A stretch of DNA of 64,000 nucleotides, from contig OZ018411.1 in assembly GCA_963969595.1 (NCBI GenBank), positions 9,984,501-10,048,500 of the forward strand. Reading direction: 5' to 3'. This DNA comes from Neckera pumila (lineage: Eukaryota > Streptophyta > Bryopsida > Hypnales > Neckeraceae). Below are positions 1 to 12,600 of this stretch, piece by piece; the stretch's first letter is position 1, and each line of letters begins with the position of its first letter. The notes under the pieces were generated by a model. That model was given only the letters and a program-made list of their open reading frames with translations. It had not been told where the DNA came from and ran no database searches. Position numbers and translations under genes: made by a program.

Positions 1-1069
1 CATCCCCACTGTCACTGGCGTTTCGTTTGACTTTGTCACAACTTACTCACGGATTTGCCTCATTAAGGTGAAGATGGAAACAAACTATAGCCCTATTGGG
101 TGGGCAGGGCTCCATAACAAGTTTCAACCCCCTAAGAATAAGTTCAAGTACTCATTGAAGTTAGAAGAGGAGGAGACTACTAGCAGTGCAACCAACTTCT
201 TTGGTAACAACCAACTAGGCAATAATTCCTTTGCCAGTTTCCAAAAAAGGCCTTCTTTTAGTGGTTGCAAGCAACTTCGCCATCCTTCAAGCCTTGCATT
301 TCTCTTAGTCTTTATGATTGCAATTTGGGAGTGGTGCTAACAAGAGTATAGTGTCGGCATTTATTACAAAAGTTGCTACCAACTCCAAACCTAAAGAAGA
401 TGGTAGGAGACAACATCCCAACTTATGACAACACTAGCAAAGAGAAAAGGGGACACCACCCCTAAAATGTACACCTTTGGTACATTCTCTCTAGAGAACA
501 TAGACAAGATGTCTGTTGGGCAACACTCCACCTAGAAGCTGTACATCATTTGGCATTCATATGATTCTATTAATTTGATGTTTTGTGAGGAAAAGCCTCC
601 CTATCAATCGACATTGTATAAAACATCGTGTCTAGTCAAATTAGCTTCATTATGCCTCTCCAATGAAGCTTGAACAAAGAAGATGCCAATGCTTTGCTTT
701 GAGCTTTGATGCAGGCCAGGTAATGCCTGCAATACAAAAGTTTTTTCTTTCTCAATGGATTTTTATAGCACATTTTGATAGGTTCTATATGGCCGGAACA
801 AATCTAAAATTGAAGTGATAAGAAAGTCACCTTGTATAGGCTTGGTAGTAGTATTAGCTCATAAGACCTGAAAGAAGGAAAAATGTGTAAATGAAGGTAC
901 TCAGTAGTGTAGACATAGCCATAAGCATTGAAAGGTATAATTTTCATTGCAATATAGACAAAGTCTACTATATGTAGAATAGAATATGAGTTTTTTCTAT
1001 ATTAGAGAATTGTGTTGTCCAACAATGCAATGATTCAACCCACAAACATTGCTCCAATGAATTCACAAT
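1..1069. other. Intergenic, no gene recognised
   Basis: AT-rich DNA. A 90-codon open frame at 68-340 has no recognisable domain and no flanking gene structure. I see nothing else that can be supported. Confidence 0.5.
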
Positions 1070-1911
1070 TGGGCAAATACCTATAGACTAAATTTTTGTC
1101 TCGATTTTTTGAAATTATTTTTGAAGATAGAGCTTCATGGTAATGTAGTTTTTTTTCAATTAATGCCCAAGAACAAAAATTATGCCTCAAAAAACTTAAA
1201 ATAGGGAAGGGGTTGGGGGAGAGGAGGCAGTAAAAAAACTTCTCAAAAATTTGAACTTCAAAATAAACTAAGAAATTTCACAGATTGTTTTTTTTTCTAC
1301 ATAGAAAGCTTTGATTCATTTTGTTTGGACCTATTATGAGAAGGTTATAGACAATTAGAGCATCTTCTCGAAAAAATAAATTGTAGAATTCATTTCTAAA
1401 TGTAGTTTTTATAATTTTTCAAAAAGAAGTTCCACATGGTTTAATTTTCTTTGCAAAACCATCTCACCATTGAAATCAGTGCATTTTAATTCTATTTAAT
1501 ATATATTAATAATTTAGATTTTTCTTCTATCTTGTACCTACTTTTATTTTACAATCTTTGAAGTATGAAAATTAAGTTTTTGTGAGTTTTTTTTTCCCTA
1601 GACTCTCAATTCAGTTCTCCACCATAAAAACTTAAAGCTCAAAACTTTGTAGTGCAAAAAATTAAAGCTAAAAAGGTTCATACTCAAATAATCTAGTCCT
1701 ACAATGTGTTGAAAAATGTTTTTTTTTTACTTTAAGCCAATTTGTGCTTCAAAAATTCTGAATTTTTTTTCACAGATTCTCATACTAATAAGGTGTAAGA
1801 TCCTACAATCAGATGTGGAAAAAAAAATTCAAATTTTTTTACTCTTTGCTATAAAAATGGCAGTTTTGAATGATTTCTAGCAAAAAAAAAAAGGCTTTGG
1901 GTCTGTTAACA
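1070..1911 (+). mobile_element. Diverged copy of the TTAA/CCCTAAAGG element family (0.93-kb class)
   Basis: The sequence follows the 3909-4845 and 38928-39852 copies block by block: a start near 'gggcaaatacctatag', a 'caattaatgcccaagaacaa' block, the conserved GATCCTA..AGATGTG block near 1800, and a final 'ggctttgggtctgttaac'. Both terminal inverted repeats are badly eroded, so this is an old copy. There is no coding capacity. Confidence 0.6.
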
Positions 1912-3097
1912 AGATCTAAATGTGTAAATCGATTTGATAGCTCTCAAAACCTAGTGGCAAGTCTATGATCTTCATAAAGGATTCGCTCCCACTACAGCAA
2001 GGAAATATTATACCTCCACTAGTTTCACTTGCATTTGCATAAAATTCTTGAGCAGTAGTGGTATACTACTTTTGATAAAGAATTCATGCAAAATTAGAGA
2101 AAATCCAGCAAAATTAAAGCTCTAACAACTTGCATGTAAAAACAACAATAAATCAGTCCAAATTTAGCTCAACTTTGCAAAAGAAGGTATCAAAAATTCC
2201 TTTTGACGCCAACTCAATGGTTATTCAATAAAGATATTTACATCATCATGCACACCTTTTTAATGATTAAAATTGAGAAAACCATAACAATAATCACAAT
2301 GAAAAGACTTTGAAAAGAAATCAATGATTAAAATTTAGATCAAGTAATAGAGATTCAATTCAATCAAGTTCAGACACATCTAAACGACGCACCCTAATTC
2401 TAAAATAAAATAAGGCAAGGAAGGAGTTTTGGAATTGCTTGATTGAATGTATCTTCAACTTCTTGGTGGTATGCATCAATTATGAACCAGGCTGAGTAGC
2501 ATCATTGTACACGGAAAAAAAATGTAGCAAACATAGAATCCTTGCATAGAATACAACAAACAAAGTGCAAATTTGTGAGCAAACAAGAAAAACGACATGA
2601 TCCAAGAATAAGCTCATATCAAGTAGCCAGTATTTTGGTCACCATTGCTAAATTCTAGTTTTTTTAACCCTAAAAAATTATGGCCATATCATTAAGGGTA
2701 CTTATTTAAAAATGATCAATTTTGGATGAATGTGTGCATTTTTTGTTTTTAGAACTTCTTGAAAGTCATTCATTGGATTGTTTAAGTAGATAAGTTTTTT
2801 GGTGGCTCATGTTCAAATAAAAAATATTCAGTATTACACATTTGATGAAAATTTGTTGTAAATTTCTAGCTATCAAAATAATAATAACTTTATGCAAAAG
2901 TTATCAAATTGGTAGCTTTAAGCACCCAAGCAAAAAATGGAAAATGGAAAAAATAAAGACTGAATTAAAAAACTGCAAAATTAAGAGTGAAACATGGTAG
3001 TAAAAAATACTCTTTCTATCCCAAAATGATTTTCTTTTTGGACAAAATGTTCTAGATAAAAGAAAAAAAGAAAAAAATTTCAAAAAAAATTTGACCT
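1912..3097. other. Intergenic, no gene recognised
   Basis: AT-rich sequence with short homopolymers. I found no splice-compatible coding frame, RNA gene or clear repeat boundary. Confidence 0.5.
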
Positions 3098-3600
3098 TTA
3101 ACCTTCTAAGTGCTCAAACGACAGTTTTTTGGTTGTTGCCCGACTTTGGGCAAACTTTTCGGGCAAAAAAAAAAAAAAAAAAAAAAAAATTCTTTTTTTT
3201 GCAAAAGATTGGGTTGTCTATCAATATTTATACTCAAAACTCAGATTGCTATGGTCAAATAAAACTATGAGAGAAATAGCAAAAAGTGTCTAGATTTGCC
3301 TAGTGTTGAAAAACTTACTATATGGGGAATGTATTGGTGTTCTCATTACTAGATCTCATGCATTTTTTCACAAATCAATAGAAACCACAATTTTCATCAA
3401 TCAAAAAAAATTCGCATGCTAAAAATAGAATTGTATTTTGGTGAATTTTTAAAGTTATATCTTCAAAATTCATTTTAAAAAAACCTAAAAATAATTTTAT
3501 AATTTTGACCGTATGAATGCTTTCTAATTTTTGTGCTTCACAAGATGCAAACTTCAAATAAGTTTTAGAGCTTATATTTTATAACACATTTGTATTTTGT
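3098..3600 (-). mobile_element. 0.55-kb member of the TTAA-ended family, one end lost
   Basis: Reverse-complement relative of the element at 50775-51325. It starts TTAACCTTCTAAGTGCTCAA, runs through the 'gttgcccgactttgggcaaa' block and a poly-A/T tract (about 3163-3189), and matches the other copy up to 'cacatttgtattttgt', after which the expected terminal repeat is missing. It is non-coding. Confidence 0.6.
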
Positions 3601-3908
3601 ACTTAATCCCTAAAATTTTTGAGACATTTTTGAGGAGCTTCAATGGCCACATACACAATTGTCTAGTTTGTGTGGACCAAGTCCAACACTCAATTGGTCA
3701 ATTTCTATATTACAAAACTTGTGTTTGTGAGCCAGCACTTGTGGCCCAAGGCCTTAGCTTTCAATCTATGGGCTAGGACCATATAGCCATTGACCGTTGA
3801 CTCGTAACCTCATTTGTAATATTGTCAATATAGGGAACATCAATCTCAACAATACGTGCTTCAATACATTTCAAATCAAGAATTCTGATTAGAATTTCTT
3901 TCCATCCC

Positions 3909-4845
3909 TTAAACCCTAAAGGATCATTATCCAATTGGACTATTAGACCAATGTGTTTTTGGGCAGGTACTTATAGGCTTAAATTTTCTCCTAATTTTTG
4001 AAAATTCTTTTGAGGTAGAAAAGCTGATTAACTTTGTGGAAATATAATTTTTTTCACAATTCGTGCCTGGGAACAAAGTTATGGCCAAATAAGCTCAAAA
4101 CAAGGGGCAGGGGGCAGTGCGGGCAGCAAAAAAAATAGCAATTTTTTGTTTTTTATTTTTAGTATTTTTTTCTCAAAGATTATATTTTTGTCTATCTAGA
4201 AAGCTTTGGTTCATTTCATTTGGATTTGTTATGAAAAAGTTATGGACATTCTTGTTTTTTTGGATAGTTAGAGCATCTTTTTGAAAAAAATAATTTGTAG
4301 GATTCATTTGTGAATGCAATTTTTCAAATTTTTCAAATTTTTTTTTGCATGGTTTAGTTTACTTGCTAGAACAATCTCACCATTGGGATTAGTGCATTTT
4401 AATTCCATCTAAAATATATGAATATTTTAGATTTTCCTTCTATCTCTTACCTGCTTCTATTTAATAATTTTCTTAATAATCAAAGTTAAGTTTTTTTGGA
4501 TTTTTTTTTTGCTAGATTTTCAACTCAATTCTCCAGTATAAACAATTGAAGCGCAAAACTTTGTAGTGCAAAAATTTAAAGTTAAAAATGTTCAAACTCA
4601 AAAAATCCAATCCCACAATATGCCAGTTGAAAAACTTGTTTTTTTTACTTTAAATGCAGATATCTTGCAATTTGTGTGGTCAAAAATTTTGAAATTTTTT
4701 CCACAAATTCTCACACTAGTTAGGTGTAATATCCTATGGTTAGATGTGCCAACAAATATTTATAATTTTTTTCACACTTTGCTATAAAAATGGCAGTTTT
4801 GGGTGTTTTTTGGCAGAAAAAAAGCCTTGGGCCTTTAGGGATTAA
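3909..4845 (+). mobile_element. 0.93-kb TTAA-ended element, both ends present
   Basis: The left end is TTAAACCCTAAAGGATC and the right end GGGCCTTTAGGGATTAA, forming an imperfect terminal inverted repeat. The interior aligns with 1070-1911 and 38928-39852, including 'gggcaggtac', 'tgcctgggaacaaagttat' and the block 'atcctatggttagatgtgcc' near 4731. No transposase frame is visible, so it is non-autonomous. Confidence 0.75.
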
Positions 4846-5353
4846 TGAATTGCCTTCTGCCCCACTCTCTATTTCTTTTATGTAATAACATGCACCAAAA
4901 AGATCATTCCAGGATAAAAAATGAAAGAGAACCAAAAGATTATTTTGGAACAGAGGGAGTATACAATAGGATGTAATAAAGATAGATGACAATTTCTTAA
5001 AATTCATCAATCCATGATGAATTTTTCATTTTTATAGTTTAAATATGTTATGAACATCATCTTTCATGTGATTATTTTTAGTATTCAGCAAAAAAAATTA
5101 ACTAAAGGAGAGTTTAGTATTAAGAGGTTGTATAATTAAAATTTTGTAGCTAGATATTTACATATTGTAACTACATTAGTAATAATTCTAAAATCTTTTG
5201 AATTTTTGAACATCTACACACTTTTTTTCCATAAAGAAACTAAACATTCAATAGGACATACCGATCCTAACCATCAAGTACAAATGTACGATATCAAAGA
5301 AATTTTAATTATTTCTTCAAAACTTTGAAAAATATTATTACTATTTTGAAGGA
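4846..5353. other. Intergenic, no gene recognised
   Basis: AT-rich sequence between two elements of the same family. Nothing is supported in it. Confidence 0.5.
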
Positions 5354-5584
5354 TTAACCCTTAAAGGACAGGTATCTTGTTATGGAAATCATCCTTTTGG
5401 ATATTGTGAGAATCATTGATTTAAAAAAATGCACAAACACTCACTGGAAGTCAACCTACTATAGAAGACCTCCTGTTTTCACGACAAAATTTCGAAGGTG
5501 AATAGTTGCATTTGTGTCCTATATAGAAAGATTCTTTATCATTCATTGGTCAAAAAACATCCACGGTGTCCTTTTAAGGGTTAA
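5354..5584. mobile_element. 231-bp miniature member of the TTAA-ended family
   Basis: The left end is TTAACCCTTAAAGGACA and the right end TGTCCTTTTAAGGGTTAA, a nearly perfect inverted repeat with TTAA at each outer edge. The interior ('gacctcctgttttcacga', 'gaaagattctttatcatt') is shared with 42346-42567. It lies about 90 bp upstream of the TATA box of the arabinogalactan peptide gene. Confidence 0.8.
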
Positions 5585-5668
5585 CATAACTTCTTCTTCT
5601 AAAATTAATCTTCTTCTAAAATTAAAATCTAATTTTAAGCATTTTTTCTATTTTTATTTGCGTCAAGG

Positions 5669-5677
5669 TATATAAAT
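5669..5677 (+). promoter_or_regulatory. TATA box of the arabinogalactan peptide gene
   Basis: The motif GGTATATAAATG lies about 240 bases upstream of the chosen ATG. That predicts a transcription start near 5700 and a 5' leader of about 200 bases. The assignment rests on motif and position only. Confidence 0.55.
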
Positions 5678-5909
5678 GCTTTCTCTACGGACACTCTTGT
5701 TGTTGTGGACATCAATTCAAATTTTCACCGCCATACCAACTCACGCCGTTCTTGCATCTCCGTCTTATTTCAATTGTTTGCTTGGTTAATTCCATCAGGT
5801 TCCAGAGTCCAAGATTTGAAGCTTTCTTCAAGAGCTCATCTCTCTTCGATCGACGTACAAATCCGTGATAGCTCTTTTCACGGTTTCATTACAAGCTCAG
5901 TGATTGATC

Positions 5910-6125
5910 ATGGCACCTTTTTTGAGTTCTTTCCAATTTTCAGGTTCGACAGTTTTGGCGATTGTAGTGGTTGCGGCCGTCACCTCCACTGCCGTCATGG
6001 CACAAGCGCCTGCTCCAGCGCCAGCGCTTGAGAGCGCTGTAGCCTTCTCGGCTTCGAATTCTCCGTCCATGGTGACGCTAGGTCTTGTTTCATTGCTCTC
6101 CTTCTTGGCTGCCAAGATCTTGTAA
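5910..6125 (+). CDS. Arabinogalactan peptide (AG-peptide), GPI-anchored
   Basis: A 71-residue protein with the full layout of plant AG-peptides. It has an N-terminal signal peptide ending in AVMA (about residues 1-31), then the short mature segment AQAPAPAPA whose alternating Ala-Pro is the classic signal for proline hydroxylation and type II arabinogalactan addition, then a small-residue stretch (SASNSPS) suited to GPI-anchor cleavage and a hydrophobic tail. The product is expected at the outer face of the plasma membrane. The start is the first ATG of the frame, 240 bases after a TATA box. The gene is intronless in the coding part, as is common for this family. The member name cannot be decided from sequence alone. 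Confidence 0.85.
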   Translation: MAPFLSSFQFSGSTVLAIVVVAAVTSTAVMAQAPAPAPALESAVAFSASNSPSMVTLGLVSLLSFLAAKIL

Positions 6126-6394
6126 CGAGACAAATGTTTAATTAATTTGTTGGAGGATGGTGGTTTTGGAAGCCCATGGGTTATATGTATATATGCTAGG
6201 TCGTGTGCGATTGGACTGAAGAACGAGAAGTAATGAGATGTTCTTTACAGATATGAGATGCGCACGAGATGTCTCACTGAGGTAGTGGTGCAGGCAGGCA
6301 ATTGTTGTACGTAGACCTGGTGGTAAAATTTTAGTTTTGTGCTTTTTAAGCGCACTGAGCGTGTAAATGATCCGATTTCAATAGAGCATTACGT

Positions 6395-6845
6395 TCAGTG
6401 TTGATTTGAGTCTCTCTTCTCTGTTTCTTGTTCTTATTACGGTTTGCGTTCAATGCTTTGTCATGTTCTTTGTTTATAATATGATGAGGACGACGGTTTG
6501 ATTTCAAGAAGAGGAAGAGGATGATATGCTGCTTATCTATATGAGGTATCAAGATTGCACTGAGGTACTATGTATTGAGCCAGTAATGTTGTTAGTAGGT
6601 TGTACTGATTATGACACTCAGACTGTACATGATCTGACTTGCTGGATTTAGGGTTTAGGGTTTAGGGTTTAGGAATTGAGAATTCTGAAAAAACTGAGAG
6701 TTCAGTGCTGATTGAGACTCTTCGCTTTGTTTCTTGGTCATATTGAGTCGTTTTCTTCCAGTGCTGTTCTTTGTGATGTGTTCTTTGGAAAATCTGGTGG
6801 ACTGCTGTATGAGGATGATGTCCAGCCCGGTTTATGGTTTTCAGA
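6395..6845. repeat. Diverged direct duplication in the 3' flank of the AG-peptide gene
   Basis: About 115 bases starting 'agtgttgatttgag' near 6398 recur starting 'agtgctgattgagac' near 6703. They share 'tctgtttcttgttctt' / 'ttgtttcttggtcata' and 'atgatgaggacgacggttt' / 'atgaggatgatgtccagc'. The two units flank the telomere-like repeat. Part may belong to the 3' untranslated region of the gene. Confidence 0.5.
6647..6673 (+). repeat. Interstitial telomere-type repeat (TTTAGGG)n
   Basis: Three full TTTAGGG units plus a partial one. This is the land-plant telomere unit. Confidence 0.85.
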
Positions 6846-6849
6846 CACG

Positions 6850-7620
6850 GTTTCTTGTTTTTTTTGTTCGAAAGCAACCTTGTGCCCGAAAGAATTAAAT
6901 TTGTACGTCACCACAAGAGATTCTTCGTTACGGAGAGTAGAATCTTCTAGTTCTATACCGGAAATTGCTTGCTTTTGTGATTGATTTAATGAGATAGGAC
7001 TCTTTCAATTTTCCAAGGAAGTGTAACATGTGATCTTTGACTGAGTGCTCAAAAAATATGCAGTCTATGGATAAAACATAATTTAATCATTCAAATTTAT
7101 GTGCATTCATTAAAATTTTCATGGATGAGATCACCAAAATTACATGGCTTTTATTTTATTTTATTTCATCAGTGTAAATCTAGAAAATATTTCTCAGTGT
7201 AATAAGCAACTTGGTTTTTTCCAAAATCGTTATTATCTAAGAAATTGCCACTCATCTAGATTGTGTTTTATTGACTAAGGTAATCCAAACTTTCAAACAT
7301 CTCATCTAAGATTCTGAGAGTTTTCTTATAAATCCAACTCTAATTTTGATGTTGTGCTTTTTCTTTGACCTCCTTTAAGCATTTAGGGCCAAGCCTACCT
7401 ATTTTGGTCAATTTAATCTGAATTTTGGAAATAATTTTAGCCAATGGCCCACCTGTAAGCAATGTCTAAATGAAATAGGAGGGCATGGAGATTAGTGTGC
7501 ATTTGACAAGTCCATGTACAAGTCCATGTATAGTGATTTTGAATGAATATCAACCCTACAGGAAGGGAATCCGATTGAATCGAGATCATGCGAATCTTTT
7601 ATGGTCATGCCAGCTTAGCC
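6850..7620. other. Intergenic, no gene recognised
   Basis: AT-rich sequence. No coding frame or RNA gene is supported. Confidence 0.5.
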
Positions 7621-7780
7621 TACTAGATTCTATCACATGAGATATGCAATAGTCTTCATTCCATCCATACTAGATTCTATTACATCTAGATTCTATCAGA
7701 TGAGATATGCAATAGTCTGCATTCCATCTATACTAGATTCTATCGCATAAGACATGTAATAGTCTATATTCCATCCATGC
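7621..7780. repeat. Short tandem array, three units of about 48-64 bp
   Basis: Units begin near 7621, 7668 and 7732. Each contains 'tactagattctat', 'gagatatgcaatagtct' (or a close variant) and 'attccatc'. The middle unit carries an extra internal copy of 'tagattctat'. Confidence 0.75.
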
Positions 7781-9355
7781 GGAAATATCAATACAAGGCT
7801 ATCCAACTTTTTTTTGAGTTTTTTTTTAAATTCCACTGACTCAAAATATCTTTGAACTATTCCGGGGTATCCTCGGTCCTAAAGGGTTAAGTATACTTAT
7901 TTAATAATCAATGGCTTACATCTTACCATTCCAGATTAATTGAACCACTAGAAACTCAATTTATAAGCAATTCAAATATTGATAAATTAAAAATTAAAAA
8001 GTCACAAGGTTTGAAGTTGATCACATATTTATACAAGTTTGAAGTTCACATGAAAAACAAAAATAAAAGTACATCAAATCAAATTAGTACTACAATCACA
8101 AAGAATGATTGATTGAAAATATCCTACATATAGATGCCAAAATTTTGAGAATAAAAATAAATAAAAAGACCTTAATAGAAGAAAAAATAATCTCACTAAA
8201 TATTTCTATTTTAAACATCTACTAAAGAAAGTCAATATTCAACAATGATGTACAAATCCTACCCTACCCTTCCAATAGTTGCAACCTTGCAAATGCAAAT
8301 ACACATTGGATTTTGAATCCTCAAAAGGTAGTGGAGTTTTTCTTATTCTATCTTGTGACCAAAAGAAGAAGATTGAACGAAGTAGGATATAAAACTTCAT
8401 ACCACTTCTTTAGAAATGATTTTGACATTGCCATCTAAGGTGGTTACACCCAAAATCACACCCTACCTAAAACCGCCGCCATCACTCTCTATACATCTCC
8501 AAATTCAATGTGTACAAAATCGATGTGTTCATATGCTGAAGAAACGATCTAAGAATGTCTACCAAAAGAAACTTTGTCCCTCAATAACTTTTGCATAGTG
8601 CATTCAAATGTCATGTTCTTTGGTGCGTCCTCCTTTCACTTTCACTAACCTCCTTTCAGTTGCCAAAAAGAAAATGTGAAAATTTGACCAGTGTAAAAAT
8701 AGTAACTAGGCATAGTAGCAAAAAGTGGCGGGTACCCACCTTACAATAAAAGGGCAATGGATCTCATTGCCATGCAAGACAGGGAAGCAATGCGAAAAGA
8801 TGGTAAAACTCTACTATGAGAAAAATGCCGTCTAGCCCCCTCCGAATGCCACCTTTGGTCCAAACCCAGTCGACTACACAGTTCAATTGCACCTGAAATG
8901 ACCCAGGGCTATTGTGAGTGCAGAGAAAGACTCCACACTCAACAAGAGAACAATTCACTAATACATCAAGCACAAAGTGTTGCGTACAGTGAAGAAATGT
9001 GTAAACAGTTCTAGAAAGAGAAACGACACACGGGACATTTAAGTTGGGGGACGAACAGACAGAGTGCTAAGCCTCTCAAAATGAAACACTTCCAATATAC
9101 TAAATTCCAAAAAGCGCCAACAAATTCAACCCCAAGAAGTTGACACAAAAAAGACGAACAATAGATTTGATATACAGGAGTCAACCAAGCCCAACCGGAT
9201 TCAAAGTCATAATAGAGATGCAGAGATGGTTGGTATGAATAATTGGAGAAACAATCGTCCTGTTGCTAAAAGTAGCTGGTAGAAGTATGGCTAAAACCAC
9301 TACTGCACCTGCTAAAAGAGTACAATTTAAACAACCAAGTCTAGAGTACTCATCA
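7781..9355. other. Intergenic, no gene recognised
   Basis: AT-rich. A single terminus like those of the TTAA-ended family ('ggtcctaaagggttaa', near 7876-7890) is present, but I could not find its partner end. The last few hundred bases are downstream of the seryl-tRNA synthetase stop codon and may include its 3' untranslated region. Confidence 0.45.
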
Positions 9356-9623
9356 ACTAGAGCTTCAGTTGGTGAATGTCAGGTGTACCCGAGGTATTAG
9401 CTGCGCTGACTTTCTTTCCTTCAGCTGCCACCGCAGGAGCCTGCTCAGAGAGTACCACAAAAACGCTAAGAGACCGTGGCCAATCTAATTGGAAACAAAT
9501 GACGATCAACGAAGAAATTATTTAATGAAATCTATTCAAATGAGTTTAGTAGTAATGAATTTGAAACATGCAGAAGGTGATTCCAAGACATTATGTACTA
9601 GAGCTTCAGTTGGTGAATGTCAG
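9356..9623. repeat. 27-bp perfect direct repeat: end of the last SerRS exon copied into intron 6
   Basis: Positions 9356-9382 and 9597-9623 are identical over 27 bases. The first copy carries the last eight sense codons and the stop of the synthetase; the second lies inside intron 6 and has no AG acceptor directly before it on the minus strand. Confidence 0.85.
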
Positions 9624-12600
9624 CATTTTGAGAAATTTTTAAGTACAGAAAAAATCAGTAAACTTCTACTGGAGTCGCCAAATTGGCTTTAATGAAACCA
9701 GAAGATAGCAGAAAAAATATATCCAACAAGAGAAAGAATTGTACCTTAGCCGGAGGATTCTTTGCTTTCGCTTCCTTCTTGGTGTCCTTTTTTGTGTCCT
9801 TCGCAGCTTCTGTGAAGGGAAGGAACTCAGTGTTGAGCATGAATGGCTGCAAAACCTCTGGTACCCTCACACCATCTGGGGTCTGGTAATTCTCCAGTAT
9901 GCAGCACAGGGTTCTCTCAGTCGCAGTAAGAGTAGAATTCAGCAGATGACAATAGCTCTTGACTTGGTCGTTCATCTGCGTCACACAATCCGAGAGTCAT
10001 CATCTTTGAACAGAGAGCCTGAGCCACAGGCACGGAGAAGCTCATTCCTTGGTACCACTCAATAGACACCCAAGTCACGCCATGAAGTGAGTAAAATGGG
10101 GCCTAAAAACACTTCACCACTTAATAGACATTGTCCTTGCACAGACATACAGGTAAATCCATCCTCATAGATTCACGGAACTTAAAATACAGAATTATGC
10201 CACTAACTAATGCTCAAAGGATACAAGCAAGAAATCATTTCACAGCTCTGAGGAGCAACAAACAATAGTCAGTATACATCAACCAACATCAGACAGATAA
10301 GCATTACAAAAATACGAAGAAAAATAGCATACCTTCTTTTGACCATAGCGAATTTCAAGATTCCTTGATTGATAATCTGTGCAATTCGAGCATGACACAA
10401 GCTCACGATATGTCTTGGAAGCCGGAAACCATGCCTCCAAATCGTACTTCTTGGCAGCACTGTCGTTCAGTGCTCCCGAAACAATCGACACCACTCGATA
10501 TGGGAGACCCAACTACATGACATCAGAGAGTCTGATCAGCGCTCCCAAGCATATGCACGGTTAAAACTAAAAAGGCCAGAAATCCATGTCCAGCAACATT
10601 TCAATTAATGCAAGGAAGAGTAGAGAAGACCACGGCCCTGTGTTTAAGCTCCTCAGTTGGCTGGAATAGTAAGCGAATGTCAGCACATCCCGACAACCAA
10701 TATAATCATTGCCAATGCCAAACATGTGACATGTGAGCTTCATAATCACCAATACCTGTTTGTAGAATTCTTCTGAATTTTTCATCATTTCTTCATGCAC
10801 TTCCCAAGAATTTTCATCATTAGGGCTAGTAACACAGAACTGCTCCACCTTCTCAAATTGATGCACTCGGAATATTCCAAGTGTGTCTCTTCCATGAGAA
10901 CCGGCCTCCTTTCTGAAGCAAGTTGAATAACCAGCATACCTACACCGGACCAAGCAATAAGCTTAATGAACTTCCATGAGGAATACCTCAATACGCACCG
11001 ATTATGCCGACAGTAGGTCATAACCAGCATTTGCGTGTTTCGGTGCCAAACCAAAGCAATCTCATAATCCACACCTTCATTTTGCATATGATGCAAACTG
11101 CCCCAGCCATGAAACAGTAAATACAGAAGGAAAAGCATAACCGAATTCAGCCTATTTATTTATTCAGTAATCGCCCTTTCAATCCAAGAAGAGAGCATGG
11201 TTCGTGTAGAGGCGTTACTTAATAGGCAATGTCTTAGGGTCCATCCAACTGCCTCGATGCAATGCACACAAAGGTTGCTCGGCGGTTGCAATCAAGTACT
11301 TGTCGTCGCCTTCCCCAGTCACCTACGGAAAGGAAGTGCACGGCTGATCAAAAATTCCATTGTATAGATTTCCGTTTCTGACCGTAAAAACTACTTCACT
11401 CATAAACCCCCAAGTACGCAAATGGCCAAACGTGGACACTTCAATATCTTGAATCAGTTAAACCGCTTCAAGGAAGGCTACAAACTATACCAATAGGCAG
11501 ACGATCATATCCTACAATTTTGAAGAACATACATACTGAAAGTTACTTTAAATTGACTACTCGCTTCCAAAATGGACTGCATTTTTAGGTGGAGCACTTC
11601 AAGTTAAAATGCCAAACATCCAGGAGGTGCGAACCTTGTAAAGCTCCTCATCAAACTGCGCCAACTGAGCGCACTCAGCCATCACCTCCTGCCGCATGAA
11701 AAACGGCGTCTGCAAAAGCGTGTATCCTCGCCTGATCAAGAACGCTAAGCCGAAATTGATCAGAGCTTGGTTCAGCATCACCCCGTATTGTTTCAGAAAG
11801 TAGCCCCGTCCTCCGGCAACATCTGTTCCGGCTTCAAGCTCAACAATCCCCAATCTGTTCACGAGGTCTACATGGTTTATAAGACCTGCTTCTTCTCTGG
11901 GAGTCCCCCACGTCCGGACTACCAAATTGTTATCCTGTTTCACAAAACCTCATACCGTTAACCCCTAAAAGGCTTCCCTACATTTTCAAGATTCGAATAT
12001 TTGCAATGATCTTTCATAAAATGCAACTCGGAAGGATAATTTGGAGCTAGAACATAAATGAAATTGCAGCTTTTGAATTTTACGTTGTATCTGTAAGGTT
12101 CAATACCATTAGAACCACCAATATAAGTGATAAATAATTCACAAATTAAAACCCACAATTCCTTTGAACTTGATTACTAACAAAGCATTGACAAATTTTG
12201 AGTGAAATTTGTGAGAATGGGTCTGAAGTGTGACACTCTCAATGTGGTGATTGTATGAAAATCTTTTGTTGCTTAAACCTATGAATCATTTTTTCAATGG
12301 TACTTTAGAAACAATTTTCAGCTCCCTCAAATTTTCAAAATTCTAACAGTAGCATAGGTAGAGCAACCTTGTTAATCTCATACGAATACCTTAAATGCAT
12401 CGAACATAGTTCTCTTGAGATAGAGGAAAAATCGGTCAATTCTTCATTAGTTGTACCCTTATCCCTAATCCAATTCTTAGAATTCTGCTGTTCTTTTACT
12501 TCAAGAAACTAAAAATGAACAGGACAAAAAAATCTGGACCTTCCCACCCATATGAAGCTCTTCATAAACTCCTTCCGATACATCATTTGCATTGAACAAA

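Noticed and set aside
68..340. 90-codon frame at the left edge
   Set aside because: No recognisable domain and the context is repeat-rich; cannot be supported as a gene or as part of a retrotransposon.
5705..6031. 108-codon frame overlapping the AG-peptide gene
   Set aside because: Different frame of the same transcript's leader and coding region; the AG-peptide frame has the full family layout.
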